NCBI GenBank assembly: GCA_031376425.1
Contig: JANMDR010000031.1
Span: 1 to 5,587 of the forward strand
Reading direction: 5' to 3'
Length of the DNA stretch: 5,587 bases
Origin: JANMDR01 sp031376425
GTDB taxonomy: Bacteria; Pseudomonadota; Gammaproteobacteria; Burkholderiales; Usitatibacteraceae
Under the pieces are notes generated by a model. It did no database searches. It saw only the letters and a list, made by a program, of their open reading frames with translations, and had not been told where the DNA came from. The position numbers and the translations under genes were made by a program. This document shows positions 1-5,501 of this stretch, piece by piece (within the stretch, counting starts at the first letter, position 1; every line of letters starts with the position of its first letter).

Positions 1-435
1 ATCGTCGCTACTGCTGCCAGTCAAGGTATTACCGAGTATTTAGCCAACGCGGTATTTGTAGACTCCACCGCACCCACAGTCCCTAGCCGTGTCGCTGCCG
101 AACCATTTGGCGCAACGCAAATTAATTTAAGTTGGACCGCCTCCTTAGACGATACGGGCGTATCGGCCTACCGGGTTTCCCGCAACGGTAGTGTGGTGGG
201 CACTACTGCCACACCATCTTATGTTGATGCGCAGTTAACGCCAGAAACAAGTTATAACTACACGATCGTTGCGGTGGATGCGGTAGGCAATGCATCGGCG
301 GCATCGACGGCATTGAGTATAAAAACGCTATCGGCCACGCCGCAATTTCGCCCCATTGATCGTGGCACATCGCAAAGTAATTGCTGGTCATTGCTTGATC
401 CCAAATCGCCGCAAAACGGCAAGAAGTGTAAATAA
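1..435 (+). CDS. C-terminal part of a fibronectin type III domain protein (5' end outside window)
   Basis: This is an open frame from the left edge to a TAA at 433-435, giving 144 visible residues; the start lies outside. Residues about 24-109 form a fibronectin type III domain. It opens with the linker TAPTVPSRV, carries the core Trp in NLSWTAS (W45), the tyrosine in AYRVSRNG (Y57), the LTPETSYNYTI turn (80-89) with its conserved Leu/Tyr pattern, and ends in VDAVGNAS. Residues 1-20 look like the last strand of a preceding beta domain. The tail of about 34 residues is basic and has two cysteines (128 and 143). I see no LPXTG-type or other sorting motif. Such domains are common in secreted enzymes and surface proteins as binding or spacer modules, so the role of the whole protein cannot be told. 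The aldo/keto reductase gene starts 41 bases downstream, with no clear terminator between them. Confidence 0.85.
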   Translation: MVATAASQGITEYLANAVFVDSTAPTVPSRVAAEPFGATQINLSWTASLDDTGVSAYRVSRNGSVVGTTATPSYVDAQLTPETSYNYTIVAVDAVGNASAASTALSIKTLSATPQFRPIDRGTSQSNCWSLLDPKSPQNGKKCK

Positions 436-437
436 AG

Positions 438-444
438 TATAAAT
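438..444 (+). promoter_or_regulatory. Possible -10 element ahead of the aldo/keto reductase
   Basis: TATAAAT lies just after the stop of the preceding gene and about 33 bases before the ATG. It is close to the TATAAT consensus, but there is no convincing -35 hexamer 16-18 bases upstream. It is an A/T-rich spacer and may be chance. Confidence 0.25.
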
Positions 445-476
445 AAAACGTACGCAGAAAGCTTGGAGTAATCACA

Positions 477-1469
477 ATGATGCAAACTCGAAAGTTAGGC
501 CGAAGCGGTCTCATGGTATCAGCCCAAGGATTAGGTTGCATGGGCATGAGCGCGTTTTATGGAGATGCGGATGAAGCCGAATCGATCGCCACCTTGTATC
601 GCGCTGTTGAGCTTGGCATCACGTTTTTTGATACCGCTGAAGTATATGGGCCGTATGAAAACGAGCTATTGCTAGGGCGTGCGTTTAAAGGACAACTCAA
701 AGGACGTCGCACCGAGGTAATCATTGCGACCAAGTTTGGTTTTAATATTGATGGCAAGGGCGGTCGTGACGTTAATAGCGATCCTGCACATATCAGAAAA
801 GCGGTAGAAGGCTCATTGACGAGGCTTGGCACCGACTATATTGATTTGCTGTATCAACATCGCATTGACCCTGCGGTGCCGATTGAAGATGTTATTGTCA
901 CCATGGCGGATTTAGTGCGCGAAGGTAAGGTACGTTATTTGGGTTTGTCTGAAGCAGGGGTGGCGAACATCCGCCGCGCTCACGCGGTGCATCCTATCAC
1001 GGCGCTGCAAAGCGAATATTCATTGTGGGAACGTAATATTGAAGCTGATATTTTGCCAGTGCTGCGCGAGTTAGGCATCGGCTTCGTGCCGTTTAGCCCA
1101 TTGGGGCGGGGCTTTCTCACGGGTAACGTAAAGCGTGCAGAAGAGTATCCGGAAACCGATTTTAGAAATTCAGATCCGCGTTTTCAAGGCGCTAATTTTG
1201 ATGCCAACATGGCTGCTGCTGCCACAGTAACTGAAGTTGCTACAGCGCTAGGCATAACGCCCGCGCAAGTGGCACTAGCATGGGTGCTGCACCAAGGCGA
1301 TGATATTGTGCCAATCCCCGGCACCAAACGGCGACAATATTTAGAGCAAAATATTGCAGCAAGTGAAGTCAAATTAGATGGTGTAACGCTATCGAAGCTC
1401 GCGGCAGCGCTCGATCACGTGGCGGGACCACGCTATAACGCAAAGCGAATGGCGGCTATTGACCGATAA
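477..1469 (+). CDS. Aldo/keto reductase, NADPH-dependent
   Basis: This complete 330-residue protein matches the usual length of bacterial aldo/keto reductases of the YakC/AKR13-like type. The family are cytosolic TIM-barrel enzymes that reduce aldehydes or ketones to alcohols with NAD(P)H. The catalytic tetrad is present: Asp52 and Tyr57 in FDTAEVYG, Lys86 in IATKFGF and His128 in YQHRIDP. The N-terminal RKLGRSGLMVSAQGLGCMGM signature and the C-terminal cofactor-binding segment PIPGTKRRQYLEQN (279-292) are intact. The first codons are ATG ATG. GGAG at 465-468 sits 8 bases from the first and 11 from the second, and relatives usually begin MQTRKLG, so the true start could be 480. The substrate cannot be read from sequence. 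The gene appears to be a bystander next to the fimbria-like operon, separated from it by 440 bases. Confidence 0.95.
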   Translation: MMQTRKLGRSGLMVSAQGLGCMGMSAFYGDADEAESIATLYRAVELGITFFDTAEVYGPYENELLLGRAFKGQLKGRRTEVIIATKFGFNIDGKGGRDVNSDPAHIRKAVEGSLTRLGTDYIDLLYQHRIDPAVPIEDVIVTMADLVREGKVRYLGLSEAGVANIRRAHAVHPITALQSEYSLWERNIEADILPVLRELGIGFVPFSPLGRGFLTGNVKRAEEYPETDFRNSDPRFQGANFDANMAAAATVTEVATALGITPAQVALAWVLHQGDDIVPIPGTKRRQYLEQNIAASEVKLDGVTLSKLAAALDHVAGPRYNAKRMAAIDR

Positions 1470-1508
1470 GGTTGACCATTAAGGGTTGACAAATAAAGGC
1501 TTACCATT
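1468..1508 (+). repeat. Three tandem degenerate 13-14-base units
   Basis: Immediately at the aldo/keto reductase stop codon the sequence reads as three imperfect units: aaggttgaccatt (1468-1480), aagggttgacaaat (1481-1494) and aaaggcttaccatt (1495-1508). They share the pattern AAGG-TTGAC-ATT with a few changes. They could be remnants of slippage or binding sites; their function is unknown. Confidence 0.5.
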
Positions 1509-1520
1509 AGTCAGCCCGTC

Positions 1521-1537
1521 GAACCGTTCATCGGTTC
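1521..1537 (+). repeat. Inverted repeat, 6-bp perfect stem
   Basis: GAACCG (1521-1526) pairs with CGGTTC (1532-1537) around the loop TTCAT. It lies 52 bases after the aldo/keto reductase stop and could help end that transcript, but no run of T follows, so it is not a canonical intrinsic terminator. Confidence 0.5.
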
Positions 1538-1542
1538 TGCAT

Positions 1543-1574
1543 GTTATATGTGAGTGAAGCTCGTCACATATAAC
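1543..1574 (+). repeat. Inverted repeat, 11-bp perfect arms
   Basis: GTTATATGTGA (1543-1553) and TCACATATAAC (1564-1574) are perfect inverted arms around the 10-base centre GTGAAGCTCG. The AT-rich arms and symmetry fit an operator for a dimeric regulator or an RNA hairpin. There is no trailing T-run. The half-sites TGTGA and TCACA resemble CRP halves, but they are 10 bases apart, not 6. Confidence 0.6.
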
Positions 1575-1621
1575 GTACATCTGGTGATATTTTGCCGCAA
1601 TAAGTACGGCGCACTGTGTGT

Positions 1622-1655
1622 GGGCCTAGGTCTAGCCTTGTGGCTGTAGACGCCC
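1622..1655 (+). repeat. Bulged hairpin, about 12 paired bases
   Basis: GGGC (1622-1625) pairs with GCCC (1652-1655), GTCTA (1630-1634) with TAGAC (1647-1651), and GCC (1635-1637) with GGC (1642-1644) around a TTGT loop. Bulges are CTAG on the left and TG on the right. This is a stable-looking structure without a U-tract. It may belong to a leader RNA or small RNA. Confidence 0.45.
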
Positions 1656-1909
1656 GTAATTTGGCACTCTTCAGACTACCATGCGATTTTCTATGTGATA
1701 TTTATCGCGCAAATTACAGACGCGAAAACAATAAATTGTGCGCCCCATCACTCCGATTGCAACCGTAATAAATGAGTAGTCACAGATTGTAAATTGCGAC
1801 CACCCACGATGATGTGCTGCGTTAGAGTGTGGGCATATTAGGTTTGGTGCAAAAAAAGTAGATTCTCTGTGGTCAACTTGTTGTAGGTTAATTCAAGGGG
1901 GTACTTGAA

Positions 1910-2563
1910 ATGAAATTATTAAACAAAAAGATATTGCAAGGTGTAACTGCCAGCATGGCATTAACATCGAGCTTTGCTTTTGCAAATTCAACACTTGTGG
2001 CACCAGCCGCTGTGGGTGCTACGGCGTCTGCATCTCTTGATTTTCGCGTTGTCATTCCACGTGTACTGTATATCCGCATCGGCGCGGGTGTGGCAGGTAC
2101 CGGCGGTGCCATCAATTTAATGGATATGGCGCCAGCGGCGGCAAACGTCGGTGATGGTAGCGTGATTAACGCAACTGGCGGTGATGTTGCTGCTAATGCT
2201 GTGACGGTGCGAATTTACGGCAACGGTAACTCAAACATTTCCTTAAACTCCACCACCACTGGTCAATTAGCCAATGGTGTTGCTGGGCAGTTTATTCCGT
2301 GGACGCAAATTACAGTCACCCCAGCGGCGCTAGCAGTTGGCACAGCGGGTTTTACTAACGGCGCAATTACGCACCCCGCCTTCAACAACGGTGCAGCTGG
2401 TGGTCTCGGCACCGCAACTACGTTAACGGCAGTCGCCGGTGCTGTACGCCAAGAAGGTCAATGGGCAGTGGCCTACGCCAATACTGGCCTACCGGCAGCA
2501 GGTACTTACGGCGGCATCAATACCAACAATGGCCGTGTCGTTTATACGGTAACTATGCCCTAG
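1910..2563 (+). CDS. Fimbria-like structural subunit 1, exported
   Basis: This 217-residue protein has a clear signal peptide: basic MKLLNKK, a hydrophobic core, and an expected cut after SFAFA (residue 25). The mature part has no cysteine and is rich in Ala, Gly, Thr and Asn. It reads as a beta-rich fold: a conserved strand DFRVVIPRVLYIRIG (44-58), VTVRIYG (98-104), then a C-terminal GTYGG...GRVVYTVTMP block (198-217) with the alternating hydrophobic pattern of a pilin's last strand. The third operon gene shares the same start and end blocks. The chaperone gene downstream supports a pilin-like subunit donated through a chaperone-usher route. I do not recognise a named family, and it is not a classical disulfide-bearing type 1 pilin. 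AAGGGGG at 1895-1901, 8 bases before the ATG, is a strong ribosome site and fits high expression. Confidence 0.75.
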   Translation: MKLLNKKILQGVTASMALTSSFAFANSTLVAPAAVGATASASLDFRVVIPRVLYIRIGAGVAGTGGAINLMDMAPAAANVGDGSVINATGGDVAANAVTVRIYGNGNSNISLNSTTTGQLANGVAGQFIPWTQITVTPAALAVGTAGFTNGAITHPAFNNGAAGGLGTATTLTAVAGAVRQEGQWAVAYANTGLPAAGTYGGINTNNGRVVYTVTMP

Positions 2564-3311
2564 CTAGGCCCCACTATTCGCAATTTTTTAGTAACTCAAT
2601 TCGTAGCTTATTTCGCAAATCACTGCTAAGGCCAAAAGGAAATTTAAAATGAAAACCGTAAAAAATATTATCTCAGTCGCTATCGCTGGTGTAGTTAGCT
2701 CTGTTGCTTTAATCTCAGGCAGCGCGTTTGCCAATTCCACGCTTGTAGCGCCTGCACCTGCAGCGGCTACAGCAAGTGCTAGCTTAGATTACCGTGTGGT
2801 TATTCCACGTGTTCTTTATATCCGTATTGGTGCAGGTGTTGCTGGTACCGGTGGCGCCATTAATTTGATGGATATGTCACCAGCGGCCGCTAACGTGGGT
2901 GATGGTTCTGTTATCGCTGCAACAGGTGGTGATGTCGCTGCAAACGCCGTCACAGTGCGCATTTATGGCAATGGTGGTTCTAATATTTCCTTAAATTCCG
3001 CAACAACCGGTCAGCTAGCCAATGGTGTTGCAGGTCAATTTATTCCGTGGACAGAAATTGCGATTACGCCAGCCGCACTAGCAGTCGCAACAGCTGGATT
3101 TACCAATGGCGCGATTACCCATCCTGCGTTTAACAACGGTGTAGCCGGTGGTAACGGCACCGCAACAACATTGACAGCAGTAGCTGGTGCAGTACGCCAA
3201 GAAGGCCAATGGGCAGTAGCCTACTCTAACACCGGTTTGCCAGCAGCAGGTACTTACGGTGGTACAGTGCCTAATAATGGCCGTGTAACTTATACAGTTA
3301 CTATGCCTTAA
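1985..3311 (+). repeat. Tandem gene duplication (mature subunit regions 1985-2563 and 2733-3311)
   Basis: The two mature-coding regions align codon for codon without gaps. In the 22 codons for RVVIPRV...GTGGA (from 2045 in copy 1), the protein is identical while 13 codons differ silently. The signal-peptide codons and the intergenic DNA show no clear similarity, so the duplication is old and held by selection on the mature protein. Confidence 0.85.
2649..3311 (+). CDS. Fimbria-like structural subunit 2, exported, paralogue of subunit 1
   Basis: This 220-residue protein has its own signal peptide (MKTVKN, hydrophobic core, expected cut after SGSAFA, residue 28). The mature part is 192 residues, the same length as subunit 1, and I count 19 substitutions with no gap, so about 90% identity. 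It also lacks cysteine. The IPRVLYIRIGAG strand and the GRVTYTVTMP C-terminus are kept. Differences cluster near the N-terminus (APAPAAA against APAAVGA) and near residues 205-207. Silent positions differ widely, with more T-ending codons here, which may reflect strong expression. AAGGA at 2636-2640, 8 bases from the ATG, is a good ribosome site. The gap to subunit 1 is 85 bases. The likely role is a second major fibre subunit; a division of labour between the two cannot be told from sequence. Confidence 0.75.
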   Translation: MKTVKNIISVAIAGVVSSVALISGSAFANSTLVAPAPAAATASASLDYRVVIPRVLYIRIGAGVAGTGGAINLMDMSPAAANVGDGSVIAATGGDVAANAVTVRIYGNGGSNISLNSATTGQLANGVAGQFIPWTEIAITPAALAVATAGFTNGAITHPAFNNGVAGGNGTATTLTAVAGAVRQEGQWAVAYSNTGLPAAGTYGGTVPNNGRVTYTVTMP

Positions 3312-3365
3312 TAGGCACGCTTGTGTAACGAAGAACTAATCGTTGCATAATAGTGGTAACTTTTT

Positions 3366-3391
3366 GAACGGGTGCAATATTGCACCCGTTC
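3366..3391 (+). repeat. Perfect 26-base palindrome after subunit 2
   Basis: GAACGGGTGCAAT (3366-3378) is followed directly by its exact reverse complement ATTGCACCCGTTC (3379-3391). As RNA it would fold into an 11-bp GC-rich stem with a tight AT loop. T5 comes before the stem (3361-3365), and no T-run follows on either strand, so it is not a standard intrinsic terminator. A weaker stem (AACGA 3327-3331 with TCGTT 3340-3344) lies just upstream. It may protect the 3' end of the subunit mRNA or partly attenuate read-through. Confidence 0.7.
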
Positions 3392-3429
3392 TCACTAAAT
3401 AAGCCCCCGTTTCTTACTAGAGCCTAATT

Positions 3430-4080
3430 ATGATAAACGTGCAGCACTATCTAAAATATGGTTTCGCATTAGTTGCATTAATCGCGTTACTTGCAGGTGC
3501 GCCGACTGTACATGCTTATGTGGTGAATCTTGCGGCAGCACCACGCGCTATCTATTTGCAGGTCGGTACGGGGGGGGCAGTGACTGGAGGTGGCGGAACT
3601 ATCCAGAGTGGTGGAGTGCCATCCAATAGTGCGACGGTCAATGAAGTAAGTGCGATCGTTCCCGCCGCAAGCGTCGGCGCTGGTACTCAGGCGATGGCAA
3701 GTAATAGCCCCGTTGCCAATAGCATCTATGATAATTTTGTTTTTTGTGCGCCTGCAACGCAAATATATGTAGCGGGCTTTTTGCGGTCGCCTGTTGCAGG
3801 AGTCGCTGGTACACTTTCAGTGGCATCCCCTGCCAATTTGACTGCGGGGGCAGGGCTTAACATCGCCTTTAATCAAATTTCTTGGGTGTCAGGTGGCAAT
3901 GGCGATGCGGTGGCAACAATACCAAGTGGTACTTTTGTCGGGGGCACTACCCAAACTATTTATACGGCAAATCAAAATCAATGGTTTGAAAGCTGCTTGG
4001 CCTTTAACTATGCCAACACCACTGTAGTAGCTGCGGGCACCTATACGGGGCGCGTGACCTATACGCTTACATCACCATGA
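3430..4080 (+). CDS. Divergent fimbria-like subunit with two cysteines, exported
   Basis: This 216-residue protein has a signal peptide (MINVQHYLKYG, hydrophobic ALVALIALLAG, expected cut after VHA, residue 29). It shares the skeleton of subunits 1 and 2: PRAIYLQVGTG (38-48) matches PRVLYIRIGAG, TQIYVAG (110-116) lines up with VTVRIYG, and NQWFESC...AAGTYTGRVTYTLTSP matches EGQWAVA...AAGTYGG...GRVTYTVTMP. Unlike them it has Cys106 and Cys189, which could form a disulfide. A G8 run at 3570-3577 covers codons 47-50 (Thr-Gly-Gly-Ala). The ribosome site is weak (AGAG, 3419-3422), unlike the strong sites of the first two genes. Weak translation, the preceding palindrome and divergence suggest a minor subunit such as a tip, adaptor or anchor. 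Its last bases overlap the next gene by four (ATGA). Confidence 0.7.
   Translation: MINVQHYLKYGFALVALIALLAGAPTVHAYVVNLAAAPRAIYLQVGTGGAVTGGGGTIQSGGVPSNSATVNEVSAIVPAASVGAGTQAMASNSPVANSIYDNFVFCAPATQIYVAGFLRSPVAGVAGTLSVASPANLTAGAGLNIAFNQISWVSGGNGDAVATIPSGTFVGGTTQTIYTANQNQWFESCLAFNYANTTVVAAGTYTGRVTYTLTSP
3570..3577 (+). repeat. G8 homopolymer inside the third subunit gene
   Basis: Eight consecutive G lie at codons 47-50, shortly after the signal peptide. Losing one G brings TGA into frame at 3581-3583; gaining one brings TAG into frame at 3627-3629. Both truncate the product early. Confidence 0.9.
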
Positions 4081-4583
4081 TGAATCGGCGCACCTTTTGT
4101 CTATTTTCCACGCTGCTAGCGGCGCTGTTACTCGTACCCATTACCCCCACCGCCGCTGCGCCAGCACCGGTTTCGCCTACAATCGAACTCCCAGCGCGGG
4201 TTGATGATACCGGTACGACGTTCAGCACCCCCACCAGTCAATTGCGCTGGCGTAGTTTTGGCCCTGGGCGCGATCGCGATAATCAGGTGGAAGCCAGTGT
4301 GCGGGTGGCACTACGCCTAAACCTAACAGCATGGGTAGGTAAAAATATTCGTCTTTATCAGCGGATGACCAATGCGGGAGATAGCGGTTCGTTTCACGTG
4401 AGTTGGCGCGGACAAGGGCGGTTATTACCCGGCACACTACAGGGTGGTGGTCGTGTACTCGTTTTTGAAGGTGTGGTAAAAGAAGCATTTTTACTGGAGT
4501 CGCTTGACGTTAATATCACTGGCGATGGTCGAAATGTGGCCGGTTTCCAAGCATTAGAACTCTATTTTGAAGTTGATAAATAA
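4077..4583 (+). CDS. Small exported protein of unknown function in fimbria-like operon
   Basis: This 168-residue protein has a signal peptide (MMNRR, hydrophobic LLAALLLVPI, likely cut near PTAAA, residue 28). The mature part has no cysteine and seems all-beta, with alternating patterns such as ASVRVALRLNLTAWVGKNIR (73-92), the motif GRLLPGTLQGGGRVLVFEG (114-132) and the end QALELYFEVDK. From memory, proteins with this WVGK...LLPG...GR-LV-EG pattern accompany fimbrial chaperones of non-classical chaperone-usher loci, but I cannot name the family. Start codons are ATG at 4077 or 4080. The first overlaps the previous stop as ATGA, and no ribosome site is visible, so translation is probably coupled to the third subunit. 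A truncating slip in the G8 tract could therefore also reduce this gene. It may be a minor subunit or assembly factor. Confidence 0.7.
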   Translation: MMNRRTFCLFSTLLAALLLVPITPTAAAPAPVSPTIELPARVDDTGTTFSTPTSQLRWRSFGPGRDRDNQVEASVRVALRLNLTAWVGKNIRLYQRMTNAGDSGSFHVSWRGQGRLLPGTLQGGGRVLVFEGVVKEAFLLESLDVNITGDGRNVAGFQALELYFEVDK

Positions 4584-4597
4584 CCTTTTCATTGGTT

Positions 4598-4601
4598 GAG
4601 G
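4598..4601 (+). promoter_or_regulatory. Ribosome binding site that decides the chaperone start
   Basis: GAGG lies 5 bases before the ATG at 4607. The upstream in-frame TTG at 4592 has no such site, so 4607 is preferred. Confidence 0.6.
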
Positions 4602-4606
4602 CTGCG

Positions 4607-5494
4607 ATGGGTTTTTTAAGAAAAAGTTGTGGCACATTCGTGGGGGCGTCGGCATTTCTGACGCCTATGATTGCCTTAGTTGGCACATTGCTTGCCGCGC
4701 TCAGCGCCCCCCCCGCTACAGCGCAATTTGCCTTAGCAGTAGTGCCACCACGTTTTGAGTTGCAAGCAAAGCCGGGGCAAAAATTGCGTGAGGTGATCGA
4801 GCTCTCTAATTCCGAAACCAGCGCCGGGCGCTACAGCATTAAAACCAATGACTGGACATTAAACCCAGATGCATCCGTTGCCTTTAGCGATGATTTAGCA
4901 ACTGATAGTTGCCGTCGTTGGGTGGCGATTGAGCGTAAAGAAGTGAATGTTTTTCCAAATCGCCCCTATCGGTATCGGTTTGAAGTTAATGTGCCGGAAG
5001 ATGCCAAGCCGCAAGAGTGCCGTTTTGCCATCATGATTGAGGGGCAGGAGCAACACACAAAATCGGGAGCAGTCGCGTTGCCATTTTCAGCGCGCTTGGG
5101 GCTGATCGTATATGTTGTTATCGGGGACGCAGCACCTACGCTTAAAGTGAAATCACATCGGGTGGTAGTGCGGGATAAACAAGCTGTCGCTGTGCTAGAA
5201 GTTGAAAATACTGGAAAAGCGACAGGGCGACTTTCTGGTTTTTTAAGTGGCACCGATGGAACTGGCGAGAAGCTCGAATTTAGCCCCATGGCCACGCCAA
5301 TTCTGCCAGGTGAGGTTCGCGAAATTGGCTTTACCGCGACGCGGCTCAATGATCCCAACACACCAGTAACGCCCGTACTTCCCATTACAATTAGCGGAAA
5401 AATTGAGGGTTTGGCCGCGGACGCAACTGAGCCATCTAGCGCGACGGATAAGGGTAAGTCAGCGAGCATTGAACGCGTGTTTAAAAAACCGTGA
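4607..5494 (+). CDS. PapD-like periplasmic fimbrial chaperone
   Basis: This 295-residue protein binds fibre subunits in the periplasm and hands them to an usher. The long signal peptide (about residues 1-39, cut after ATA) is followed by two Ig-like domains. Domain 1 spans about 41-172: VVPPRFELQAKPGQ (45-58), IELSNSETSAGRYSIKTNDW (64-83), then C102 (SCRRW) and C138 (ECRF), a likely disulfide. Domain 2 spans about 175-268, with the VLEVENTGKATGRLSG hairpin (197-211). R49 and R163 (in SARLGLIVYV) fit the two basic residues that anchor the subunit C-terminus in PapD, where they are Arg8 and Lys112. A low-complexity tail of about 27 residues ending ERVFKKP makes it longer than typical PapD proteins. 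A C8 run at 4707-4714 lies in the signal-peptide codons. It starts 23 bases after the previous stop. Confidence 0.88.
   Translation: MGFLRKSCGTFVGASAFLTPMIALVGTLLAALSAPPATAQFALAVVPPRFELQAKPGQKLREVIELSNSETSAGRYSIKTNDWTLNPDASVAFSDDLATDSCRRWVAIERKEVNVFPNRPYRYRFEVNVPEDAKPQECRFAIMIEGQEQHTKSGAVALPFSARLGLIVYVVIGDAAPTLKVKSHRVVVRDKQAVAVLEVENTGKATGRLSGFLSGTDGTGEKLEFSPMATPILPGEVREIGFTATRLNDPNTPVTPVLPITISGKIEGLAADATEPSSATDKGKSASIERVFKKP
4707..4714 (+). repeat. C8 homopolymer inside the chaperone signal-peptide codons
   Basis: Eight C cover Ala34-Pro35-Pro36. Losing one C brings TAG into frame at 4734-4736; gaining one brings TGA into frame at 4756-4758. Both end translation just after the signal peptide, so no chaperone would be made. 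Confidence 0.9.
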
Positions 5495-5501
5495 TGGTGC
5501 G

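Larger units (their letters stand above)
1470..1909. promoter_or_regulatory. 440-base non-coding region upstream of the fimbria-like operon
   Basis: No credible gene is present on either strand; the short ATG frames here run about 10 codons or fewer and lack ribosome sites. The region holds tandem degenerate repeats, three separate hairpin-capable inverted repeats, a longer-range pair GTAATTTG (1656-1663) and CAAATTAC (1710-1717), and an A7 run at 1851-1857. I could not find a well-spaced -35/-10 pair or a sigma-54 site. Because the next gene is the first of a tightly spaced operon, the operon promoter most likely lies here, and the density of inverted repeats suggests regulation at DNA or leader-RNA level. 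That is inference. Confidence 0.5.

Noticed and set aside
203..547. A 114-codon open frame on the - strand across the fibronectin domain gene end
   Set aside because: It overlaps two genes with recognised domains on the + strand, and its product shows no family pattern.
1549..1568. CRP-like site, TGTGA and TCACA
   Set aside because: The halves are separated by 10 bases, not the 6 a CRP site needs. The symmetry is better explained by the longer 11-bp inverted repeat.
1834..1864. Sigma-70 promoter boxes near CATATT or TAGATT ahead of subunit 1
   Set aside because: No -35 hexamer with reasonable match sits 16-18 bases upstream of either, so I do not call a promoter here.
2461..2652. A 63-codon frame running into the start of subunit 2
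   Set aside because: It reads the conserved end of subunit 1 in another frame and has no signal peptide or motif of its own.
3361..3391. Intrinsic terminator after subunit 2
   Set aside because: The T5 run comes before the stem on the + strand and no T-run follows, so it is on the wrong side for termination in the operon direction. Reading from the - strand also lacks a trailing T-run.
4592..4606. TTG at 4592 as the chaperone start
   Set aside because: No ribosome site precedes it, and it would add five non-signal-like residues. The ATG at 4607 has GAGG at a workable distance.
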